Part shown: positions 37,001-49,000 of the stretch, piece after piece
Numbering within the stretch: position 1 is the first letter of the stretch
Layout: every line of letters starts with the position of its first letter
Origin: Durusdinium trenchii
Lineage: Eukaryota; Sar; Dinophyceae; Suessiales; Symbiodiniaceae
DNA: 64,000 nucleotides
Reading direction: 5' to 3'
NCBI GenBank assembly: GCA_963970005.1
Contig: CAXAMN010001225.1
Location: 1,209,010-1,273,009 of the forward strand
Notes under the pieces: model-generated
The model's database searches: none
What the model saw: only the letters and a program-made list of their open reading frames with translations
What the model was told of the DNA's origin: nothing
Program-made: the position numbers and the translations under genes

Positions 37001-40000
37001 TCCGCGTCATTGGCGGCCCGCGTCATGCACTGTGGCGGCTTCACGGTGATGTTGTCCAAGTGGCGCTGCAAATGAGTGACCTGGTGTTGTGGAGGGATGT
37101 CTTCAGTCGCCCTGGCGTAGACTTTTTTGCTGCGAGAAATTGCAACGACCACAGTCACTGGCCAAGCTGTTCCCTGATCTCTGGCAAGTGACAAGCTGCT
37201 TGCATACTTCCCAGCAGCAATGATGCGATTTCAGCGGGGGCGCATTTCAGAGCTGCGTTCAAGTTACCTTGTCATCGCGTCTTGTACATCTACTTCCCTA
37301 GAGAAGTCATGTTCTCACTCAAGACCCCAAAGGAAGGCAACAAAGCGAAACCCAAACATAGCAGAGGATCATCCACATGCTACACAACAAAGGAGAGGTC
37401 ATTCTAATCTCGCACAGCTGCCTGTTCTATTGTGCAGGAGAACAAGGATATTCAATGCTGTTTGATCCCTTGCTTGCTTGCCCCCTGCTTGCGCTTCGTG
37501 GAGTCGCTTGTGTGTGATTTTCAGTATGTGAAAATGCAATTATCTCAGGGGGACACCCCAGTTCCTTGTAATTTCTGGGGGAGTTGGGCACGTTGCAACA
37601 ATGTAAGTTATAATTTGTGAGGTCAAACTTTCTCACATAACCCAGGTATTCCCTGCAAAATCTGAGGGTTTGGACGTGTGAACCAATAATTGTAGTCTGC
37701 AAATCTCACCTTTTGCCTGCATCCTGAGACAGCAAGACGAAATCGCCTCAAAGTTATAAGTTATCTTTGTTGAGGCCTCAAAGTTTATGTAATTACCTTT
37801 TGTGAAGCCCACCGCGTAGGAAAATGCAACTTAGAATTTTCGACGTCCCCCCTCAGGAAACTGTAGTGCTGAAAGAAAGAAAGGAAGAAGGGAAGAAGAA
37901 AAGAAGGAAAGAAGGAAACAAATAAGGAAAGGAAAGGCAAAGAAAACAAGAAAAGAAAAAAGAAACTAAAAGAACAGAAAATAGAAATAGATAAAGAAAG
38001 AACGAAAGAATGAAAGAACAACATAAATAACAAAAGAAAAAAACGAAAGAAAGCAAGAAAGAACAAACAAGAAAAAGAGAAAGAGATAAACAAAAAGAAA
38101 CAAAAAAAAAGAAAGAAAGACAGACAGACAGAAAGAAAGAAAGAACACATAAATACAACATAAGGAAATACAGAAGAAAAGAAAGAAATAACTATAAAAG
38201 AAATAAAGTAAACAACTTAAACAAAAATATAGAGGGCAAGCAAGGAAGGAAGAAGAGAAATAAGGAAAGAACGAAAGAACGAAAGGAAGGAAGGAAAAAA
38301 CGAAAGAAACACATAAGGACAACAGAAGGCAAGCAAGCAGCAAGCAAGCAAGCAAACAAGGAAGAAAGGAAGGAAGATAGGAAGGACATAACGAAAGGAG
38401 GGAATAAAGAAAGAAGAAAGAGACAAACCAACAAGAACAACACAAAGACACAAATAAACAAAACAAGAGAAATAACATATATAACGAAAAAACACACGAA
38501 CACAATTATCAAAAATCACATGCAAAAACGGAAACAACAAATCATTCAGAAAAACAACATACAAAAAATGAGAAAAACGAAAAACATACAGAACACATAC
38601 AAGCAGAAAAAAACACAGACACAGAACACAAAACCACCATTAAAAAACAATTCAAAAGAAAAAGATTGGAAGGAAGGAAGGAAACAAGGAACACACAAAA
38701 ACATATTAGCCAAGAGTCTGAGAGAGAAAAGAAAGATAATGAGAGAGATATAGGGAGAGAACGTGAGAGAGAGAGAGAGAGAGTATGAGAGAGATATGTG
38801 TAGGTTTAGATGTGAAGATGTGCATGGTTGGATACGTGCACATGTGAAGATGTGCATGGCTGGATATGTGCGGATGTAATTATGTGCTGGTGTAAATTGT
38901 ATTGTAGTGATATGCAATGCATCCGTATTTAATATGAACCCTTCTCTCAGGCGCTCTGAATTTGGACTGGAATGGTTGACCAGTTGAGAACAAGTTGGAA
39001 TCGTTTTGGAGTAGGCATTCATAGGATTGCGGAAATATGTTTCCCTTGTTGTTTTTAGTTTTTGAGACTTTGCTGGGCCAGGATGTTGGACGCCGGGCTA
39101 TTGAACTTCGCCAACGAGGTCGCAGAAGTCGGTGATCGAGCGGGCAAGGAGTATGGCCTTGAGAAGACCTTGAACAAGATGAAGGCTGCTGATGGGCAAG
39201 TGTGAAAGTGTTTGGTCATGAGACCCAAACATGGATCAAGACCCAAACCCAGATGATGTATCATCACTTGTTTGTTGGTTTCTTTTGCAGGCAGACTGGG
39301 AACCGTTGAACTTTGATCTCTCGGAGAAGTACAGGCAGGGTCCAGGGTCCGGGGCCGGCGACCGAACTGGCAAGAGACCTCGGGTGCACTTGCATGAAGA
39401 GACCTCGGGCGGTTCTTTCGCAGCTGGCTTGAAGGAAAACTGGCACCTATGTTTTGAAAGGAGATGGAGAGGCCGGAGTAACACAGAATATCCCTGTGTA
39501 CGATTTTTTTCGACTGATTGGACCCATGAAAATGAATGCTGTGCAGGCGATGGTCCTGCTGGATGAGCACATTGTCACCACACAGGCCCATGGCAGTGAG
39601 TCTCTTGGTGTCATATGCACGTCTTGCCGTTTTTGCCATGCTTTTAGAGTGGATTTTGCGGCAAGGCCATGATGTTCTCCACCTTCAAAGGACCTTTCGA
39701 GGAAGACATCGATGAGTGCGCCGCAGAAAGCTGGAAGCACACTCCTTGAGCTTCTCTGGGTCCTTTTGGGTTTGTCAGGTGGAATACAAGGCTCATGCGC
39801 GTGTCAGAGACCTTGGAAGAATGGAGATTCTGGCGAAGTTGTGGGGAACTTCAGAACCCACCTGTTGTGTCACGACACATCTTCAAGCTTCTTGTCGCCA
39901 GGCTCAAGTGCCAGAAAGCTTGGATGTATCTTCAGCCAATTTTCGATTCGGATGAGCCTCGCCGGACGAGTCATTATTTTTGGGGCAAGAGGGGAGCTTT

Positions 40001-43000
40001 TAGCAGAGCTTTTAATTGTGTTGCAATGCCAACCTGAGTTGCCACTGAGGACATCATGCGACAGCTCCCGACAGAAGGCGGCTATTTTGAACACCAGTTG
40101 TAAATCCTTGTATTTCTGTACTCGTAACAGGGACGCTATTAGGTGGAGGCCATCGCTACTAGTAGCAAGAAGCAGGCAATAAAACTTTCATCAGAACAAG
40201 ACAATAGTGCTGACGCAATGCTGAGGGAAGCGCTTCAAACACGTCGATGCGACATGGCGCCAGGTGCCATTTCTCTTGTTTCAAACAGTAGGACCCAAGG
40301 TAAGCTTACAAACCTGTTCAGCAGCATTGTAGCACATGGACCGGTACCTTGCTGTTTCGCAGCAGCTTTGTTCATTCGTGGAATTCAATATTGGAGCAGT
40401 CGAGACTCATGACCAACTAGAGTGTAGTGGCAGGAGATGATCAACACCAGGGAGAACCCCAAGATCATCGACATTTGCGCGACTGAAGGGCTGCTGGAAA
40501 AGTGGCGAGAATGCAATGTGCCCCAGTCACGATTGAAGCGTTCCGTTCACAGACATGAGAAGTGGTGATCTGGGCCGGGTCGTAACATTCTTCCTAGCTG
40601 CAATCACTTTCTGAACTGGGAAATGGCTTCTAGATATGGATTGAGCATATTTAATTTGCCGTGGCAGATCACACTGGATATGGTGCAGAAGGGCTTGGAG
40701 GAAGCTGCTTCCAAATCTGACAAGCTCTGAATTTATGAAGAAGTCTGCTAGTTGCCTCATGCTTTGAGTATGAACAAAGACTTGAGTCTTTGTGCCTTTT
40801 TGTGATCCCAGGACTATCTTGAGACAAAGAGGCCTGAGTGCTTGCGAGGTTTGTGTACACGACTATGATCTCAGAAAGTACTGTACCTTCTTGTCGACAG
40901 CCTCAATCAGCCTCCTGGGTTTGCTTCGACCAGGAATGGCTTTGCCCGTTTCTACTTCCTTTCGAATGATGAGCTCCTGGAGATCCTTTCGCAGACCAAG
41001 GACTTCCACGGTGCACAGAGGAAAATGTGTCCAAGGTCGCAAAAGACTGCCATTGAGTGTGAGCCTGTTTAGGCATTAGTCATGGACCAGTGATTGAAAC
41101 TGGCATGGATGAGGCCTTTTCATAAACTGTTCTAGAACTTTTTTTGTCAAAGGACCCGACTCGAGTGCAACCATTCTTGTCCAAAGTCTTTGAAGCCATG
41201 TCCAAAGTCATTAGCTCAGCTGCGCTATGAACATTCTGGCACATTCTGGCATTTTGGAATCCCTTGCTGCTTCAGTGCTGCGCATGGAACAAAAGACTAG
41301 AAGGCTTGTGCGACCAGGTCGTTTTGTTGGTTGGCCGTTGACTGTGAGGTGAACTTCACGCCCGACAATGAGGTCGTATCCATGGCTGGATTCATAGAGA
41401 GTTGGATTCGTTGGATTTAAGTGAGATGGTTGCTACTAGTAGAAATGCCCTTTGTTCCTAGTAGCGTTTCTTATTCCCGAATGCGTAGCGAAGGGTTCTC
41501 GTTTAACTCTTGGGGGTCTGGGGGTAGAGCCTTGTTCGCGATCCGTTGTTTCTACGTCCGCAACCGTCCGCAACCGTCCGCAACCGTTCGCGGTAGAGCG
41601 CTAAGGCGCTGCCATTGGGGGAAGCTTTTGCAAGTGACTATTCATGGATGTGTCACATGTCAGTTTGCGCCGCTATTCCATTGTGATTTGCATGAAAAAG
41701 ACATGTCGCGCAAGCAACGTGATGCGTTTCGGCTGCACAGGCGCAGCGTTTGGTGAGATCTGCAGATTGCTGCGCAGTTCCATTGGGATTAGCGTTTGGA
41801 GAGTCGTGTTTTGGGGTGTTGGATGTGGCCGTGCCATTGGAATTTGCGTTTCAGGGTGTGGCATCGAAGCTCTGTTTTCGTGACAAGTCTCAGCTGAAAT
41901 GCCGATTTTGGTGGATGGGAGTGTGCTCAGAACGGGTCGAAATCATTCCAAACGTGTGGTGTGGTGCAAATTTTGTTGAAGCTCACATGAGAAGACATTG
42001 TTACTTTTCGTGGCAGGCGCAGGACTTTGTGCGGGTTTTGAGGTGTAGAAGTGGGATTTTCGTGGCAGGCGCAGGGAATCGTGAGGTTGCGATGTGTGAC
42101 GGAGGTGACATTTCGTGGCAGGCGCAGTACTTTGTGCGCGTTAGACGTGTGGACGCGGAAAGATTCGTGGCAGGCGCAGGGAATCGTGAGGTTGTGAGTT
42201 GTGGTAGAGGTGAATGTCGCTGTCACATTGGGATTGGCGTGTGAGCGGGTGTCGCTTGGAGGGGCTGGAATCGCGAAACTGCTTGGCAGGGCTGCGTGAT
42301 GTGTGTGCTCCGATGGGTGTTTCCGCTGGACTTTTGGAGGAAGTCTCGTGCGAAACGTTCGTTTTGCAGACTTTGACATGTGAGTTTTTGAGGAAGTCTC
42401 GTACGAAACGCTCGTTTTGGGGACTTGACATGTGACTTTTGGAGGAAGTCTCGTACGAAACGCTCGTTTTGGAGACTTGACGTGTGAATTTTGGAGGAAG
42501 TCTCGAACGAAACGCTCGTTTTTGAGACTTGACGCGTGACTTTTGGAGGAAGTCTCGTACGAAACGCTCGTCTTGCAGCCTCGCAGCGTGACTTTTGGAG
42601 GAAGTCTCGTACGAAGAGTGTGCCCTACAGGAGTGTCCCACAAGAGTGTCCTACAAGAGTGTCCCACAGGAGTGTCCTACAAGAGTATCCCACAAGAGTT
42701 TCCTACAAGAGTGTCCCACAAGAGTGTCCCACAAGAGTGTCCTACAGGAGTATCCCACAAGAGTGTCCTACAAGAGTGTCCCACAAGAGTTTGCTACTAG
42801 AGTGTCCCACAAGAGTGTCCTACAAGAGTGTCATTTGGACATACGTAGCTTTTTGAACGTGTTTGCATTCGGGTTCGTGGGCTCCATCTTGTTATTTTTT
42901 TGTTTCGGCTCACTAAGATCTCACCAGAAGGCGAGACCGTTGAGATGGTCGCCCCGGTTGTGACCCACCAAAAGGCCCGCAAGCGGGACGGTCCCACGGT

Positions 43001-46000
43001 CCTACGCTTCACTGGGTTCTTTCCAGCGTTTTCAGCCAAGGCGAATTCTTTGGTTTCCCGGTGGATTCTGCTCCGGTCAGGCCGTTGAAGTCTGGATGGG
43101 TGACCTGCAAGATGGAATGTGCATGGCAATCCGTCAGATGCTTGGGTGTTGTCCAGCAGTCCTTTTCACCAAATACTTAAAACTCAGCTTCGAGAGCCAG
43201 AAACGATCAATGTTGCCATGTTCTGCCCGAGGCAATGCTTTAGAAGTTGGGATCAGCCTTTGCCCAAGCACAATTCGCTTTGTATCGCTGTGCCCTTTGA
43301 ATGCGACTGGGCAAGACCAGACGTAGCTTCAACCGACTCCGAGAATGAGGCACCTATCCAACAATGGACCGTACCGACTGGGTGCTGGCCAATGCTGCAC
43401 AAATTGTCCTGAATGGATCGCAAGCCAGGATCCAAGGCAGCAGTGCTCCAGGCCAGAATTTCGGCCGGAATAGTGCTCCAGGCAAATTTCGTCTTAGACC
43501 AAATAGATTAAGACGTGATTCATACAATGATTGGGTCGCTCCTTCTCTCTTCAAGAGTATTCTCAGACATGATAGTCTTTGTGATAGAATAGACAAAATT
43601 CGCAGACATTCTCTGTTCAAAGAGTCAGAGGGGTTCCGATCCTACAAGCGCTCTGTTTGGTGGGGGACAAGATTGATGGCAGTGGAACATGTGGAACATC
43701 ATGTATATGTAATTATATGTAGAGATATGGTAACTCTTAGACGACAACACATTTTTTGCTGATTCATCCACTATCTAGTGGTCAGGCTAGTTTGGAACTC
43801 AGTTTCAATGTATAACCTATGTACTATGTACCTATGCTTTTCGCGCACCTTGAGGTGTTTTGAATAGCAAAGTTGGTGAAATGGGACGACCTGTTGTCGC
43901 AGACTATGAGACTCAGGTGTTTTGGACATCAGAAGTGGAAGAAGCCTTCGATGGAAACGTGGCTAGTTCCTCAGCGCTCCTGGAATTGGTTGATGCACGA
44001 TCCTGACATCCATTTGTCATGGTCCGGTCTTGTCATGTTCGCTCCAGCTTCTGGCGCAGTTGGAAGACTATGCGAAGAAGCTTTCACAGCAGATCCTGGA
44101 TTTGATTATGCTCCTCCGCAAGGGCGTGCCAGCCTAAAGATGCACAGAGCACTATATCACTGCATTGTGGGTGAGAAGTGCTCAAGAGACGGTTCATTCA
44201 CATACCATCATGTCATGTTTATTGGAACTTAGTTTTGCCTGAATCCAAGTCGTAGCAATCACAAGAATGTAGTCGTCCGCAGCAGTCACGTGAGCGATGG
44301 CTATAGCTACTGTTGTCTACAGTGACAAGATGGACATGAGGAATCTTACCAAACCCATCCAAACCTATTGGTGAATGATTGTTACTACGCCCTTTCTTAT
44401 TTTTGCACAACTGTCAGGATCCGCATTAGCATTGCCCAACCATTTGCTGCTGACATTTTGGTGTAAATCTGACTATTTCCCACAGGTGAACAAGCTGCAG
44501 ACAAAGACCATGAACGCACTGATCGTCATTGATGTCCATGCCAAGGACAAGTTGACAAAGTCTCGTCATGTCTCCCAACCGGATAGCTGACTGCAGTTAA
44601 TGAAGAGGCTTTCTGACACAACAAGTGCCACAATCAACACATGGCAAAACTGCACAACAGTAACAGTTGGACGACAGCGCTACACGCCTTAGAACCGAGA
44701 AGACCGGGACTGCTTCCAGGCTTCACCCAGTTTGGACCGGCATGTGTGTTTGCCGTGCGTATCCATCCCCGCGCCTGAGTTGGCCCTGAATGAAGAAGCA
44801 TGATGAAGCTTAAAGTAGTTGGTCAACAAGCTTTTGCTAAGCTTCTGGAGCGGCTTCTTTGGCTGTTGGACATTGATGAACAATCACCGACAAGGGTCTC
44901 GTTGTGAGGATGTTATTTGGGGCTTCGTTGAGCAGCAGGTGAAGGACAAGGCCTTGATGCAGCAGGTGTTGTCAGTTAGCGAAAGTCGCAAGGTTCGGTC
45001 TTTGTAAGAAGAGACGTACCACTTCCAAATGCATCGAGTTGTTTGTGGTGTCCTAGAGGAACAGAGATTCGAATGAATAAAGACACTAACACCATTGACT
45101 GCTACATTAGAGTTTGGATGAGTTCTATTTTAGCTGATGTACCTGCTGGTGATGGCCTCCAACCTAAGAGCGATGGCCTCCAACCTAAGAGCAATAGCGA
45201 TGGCCTCCAACCTACTAGCGATAGAGTTTGGATATGTTTGGATAAATTCTATTTTGACTTTTAACTGATGCTCTACTCCCTTGGCCAGACCTCCTTCGAA
45301 TGGATCTCTCAGCTCCGCTACTACTGGGAAGTCGATGACCGCCAGCAGGAGAATATGTGGGCTAGCACCTCAGACACAAGAGTATTATGTTACACAGGAA
45401 GGTTTGGCTTCCGAACAGAGAGAAAGACACATATGTGTATTCATTGCAGGTGAAGTGTGTTCAGACTTCCTTCCCATATGGCCTCAGCCCAAGTTTGACT
45501 GTTGAGTGATCATAGGGATCCTTTGAATAGTTGAGAATAGTTCAGCCGATCCTGAAGACTGTGAAAGTGGATACTCATGCCAAAGACTTTCTGCTGAGGA
45601 TATGAGTACTTGGGCAATTCCATGCGCTTGGTGATCACGCCTCTGACAGACATGTGGATGCCTCTGACAGACATTGCGGCCTAAAAGATTGGTTCCTGTG
45701 CTGATGAAAGTCAATCATTTAGACTTCTCAGGTGCTACATCACTTTGATGGGCGCGCAATCACTTAGCCTTGGTGGTGCACCAGCCTTGCCTCTCAGTCG
45801 GTTTCGCTGAGATTGAAGAAGACCCTCAAGCGTCACATATGGGGGACAGTGTTTGGCAGTATGGCATCAGCGAAACGCTTTAAACTTTTTCACCCCTTGC
45901 TGAGGCTGGCCCGGCTGGCACCGGAAAGACTGAGACAACCAAAGACTTGGCAAAGGATGGGGGCAAAAGGGATGAGCTGTTAGAATTGAGGGCTTTTTGG

Positions 46001-49000
46001 TCGACATGCTGCCACTGGTGCTTCATGTTTTGGCCTCCAACGCTTGTCTGGGCGTGGGACTCTTGACAGGCCCTGGCTAAGCAGTGTGTGGTCTTCAACT
46101 GCTCACCAGAGATGGACTACATTATGGTCGGGAAGTTCTTTAAAGGCGTGGGGGTGGGCTGAATAGCTTTCAATAGTTTGAGCAGATGGACAATCTAATG
46201 AGCGGACATTGAAGTGACAAGTGCACTGGAGCTTTGAATGACTGTACAGTCTGTACAGACAGATTGACAGGTCTAGCCTTTTCTGGTGCCTGGTGCTGCT
46301 TCGATGAGTTCAACCGGATTAACATTGAAGCGAGGGACCCGATCATTGCAAAAGACTTGTGTGTAGTAAAGGAAGGAACGTGTTCATAAGTATCAAAGCA
46401 GGAGGGCACCATCCAAGTTGTTGATTTTTGCCGAGGTGCTGTCCGTCATTGCACAGCAGCTTATGGTACTCTTCGGAGCCTTTGCTGCAGTACGTGCTGT
46501 GAAGCAAACTTTTCTTTGAATTTATTTGGCTGTGTACTTGGATGTCTCATTCTGCTGCCATCTCGCAAAGGTCGCAAAGCAGAGCTTCTTGCCTAAATGA
46601 CAGACAAATGGAGAACACTGAACGTTCAACCTTTTGTTGTTCTTTTTTGTGTGGGTGTGTATATATTTATACATACATATATTATTTTTATACACATGCA
46701 CACAGCAAATATATAATGATGCCAAATACTCTACTGCTGTTGTACCTTTACATTTTTACAGTGGTACCCGATTCTGGCCTCAATTCTCAGTGGCTGGAAG
46801 TTCTCATCCTTGCGAGGCTTGGCAGCTACAACGAAACGGTCGAGCTTGAGTTTGAAGGAACGTTGATTGTCTGGGTCTCTGAAGTGGCACTAGCAAGTGA
46901 ACAGGCAGTTCTGAATTTCAGATTGCGGTGTCCCGAGTGCAACCTGGCAGTTGCTTCTGCATCAGTTCCAAGATGAGCCGACTTCAAAAAAAATAGAAGA
47001 TCCAAGACTCCAAGACAATCCATCATATAAGGATCGGCAACTGTGGAGTGTAGCACCGGCCGTTGCGTTGCCGTTGTCAGGTCATGAAGCCGACCTTCAA
47101 CGTCTTCATCACCATGAATCCAGGCCCGGTGGAACGTCTCCAAAGCGCAGCGCCGCGCGGTGGGTACGAGTCTGCGCTCAGCGGAGTGCAGAGCCGGAGT
47201 TCCGAGGCTACGCCGGTCGTGCAGAGCTTCCAGATAACTTGGCCGCCCTTTTCAGACCAGTGGCCGATGCCTCAGACTGGAAAAACAGGAACCAGGTGAC
47301 GGTTTTGAACCTGTAAGAAACCATATTCAAGTCTGTTCAATGCTATTCTTTCTAAACTCCAAACATGATATTCCCAAAATTGATATTTGGATGCTGGCAG
47401 CCGATTGAACAGTGGGCGGAACCACTGTAATCCTGGTGGCGATGAGGCAATGATGGTCCCTGATTATGCTTTGATCGGCGAGATCATGTCGCTACCTGAA
47501 AGACCGTTCAACCAGCTCTCTTTCTGCTCTCGGCCAGCTTTCTTTACGATCCTCTCAGGTTCTATGCCTATGGCTTCACGGAAGCGAAGGTGCTGGCCAA
47601 GAAGATGGTAGGGATTCCAAGCGAGCGGACTGAGAAGAAGGGCAACCCACGTGCGGAGAGGACCAGGTCGACCGTTCTAAAGTGAGTGGGTGGATTGCCG
47701 GCTCATGGCCTTTTTGTTTCACTCCAGCGAAGGTAGAAACTTCGCTCATGGCCGGCCATGACAAACCACGGATTTCATGGCAACTCTGCAGAGTTTGGAT
47801 TCACAGGTTACGACCTTTACTTTGTCGTCTGAGCAGCTTTCCTCGCAGTCCGCAGCTGAGAAGTTCATTCCTTGTTTTGCTGAATGCCTCACGCAATGGG
47901 TTTGCTCCTCGGCGTTCCTCCAGCAGACCCTGTAGGGATTTGATGCAGCTTTTAAGCCTTCAACCCGCAAAGAACAGCTGGCGTCAATTGACCGTGGCCC
48001 ACTCGTATTTTTGGACGTCAGGTTCCATTATGACTACGGCATGCGAGCGGTCAAGAGTACGATTGAGATGTGCGGCAAGCTGAAGCGGGAGGCCCGATAG
48101 CTTGGATAGATTTGGATAGTCTCTTTAGCGATGGCCTCCAACCTAAGAGCGATGGCCAAGCTTCTTTTGCTAATGCTTTGCTTTCCAAAACTACATCTCC
48201 AGGTTGGTGACTTGCCAGAAGACCAGATCACCCTTCGCGCCTTGAGAGATGTGAACGTGCCCAAGTTCCTCAAGGCGACCGTGTCCGAACGGCCGTTCAG
48301 CGGGGTGTGTGGTTGGGACAGGGGAGAAGAAGTTCAACAGGTCTAATGACCTTGAGACACCAACGCTAGCAAGACTCAAATCTGAATTCTAGTGATCATT
48401 TTGTAGGTAGAGTTACTGTAGATAGACCAAACTCTGCTAAAGAAGGCTTCAGCGCTCAAAATCATCGTGAACATTCACAAAGGACTGGACCCGGTTGGCT
48501 CGAGCGGTTTGATTTGCCTTGTCAGGACGACTTGCCCCTCTTCGAGCCATCAACTCAGAACTGCCATTCTGGGAGCATTTTGAAGAACACGATGCTACCT
48601 GAATGGTACGTGAGCTACATTTTTGTCATTGATTTAGACTGCAATGGAAGAGCCGAGGGACTTGACTGACGTACTTGCTGAGGAACATCATCTCTGACCT
48701 GTTTCCCGAAACGGATCGCCCTGTTGTCGAGTATGGCAACTTGACCCCGGTGATGGAAGCCTGTGGGAAGGCAATCAGGGCGATTTGTAATGAGTTTCCA
48801 GGTGACAAGTCGCATTGGATTCGTGCAGAAGTCAAAAGTCTTTATCCGGGACAGGAGCAGAACTTGCAGCTCACAGAGAACTTTACTATCAAGGCAGGCA
48901 TGGTGCATGCAGAGTCCTGTGATCTCCAGACTCCAGAGTTTGGTTCCCAGAAATCGTTGGGATTCGATGGTGGATTCGATGGTACCTATTGGGGACACGC

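Noticed and set aside
37966-38564. Long - strand frames rich in Phe, Leu and Ser, like membrane proteins
   Set aside because: They are the translation of a polypurine/polypyrimidine tract; several frames are open at once and none has a domain.
42536-42963. Overlapping frames of 85-122 codons, such as repeated '[16 protein letters not shown]'
   Set aside because: They translate the 15-bp and 58-bp tandem arrays in three phases and end by chance in a dynein exon.
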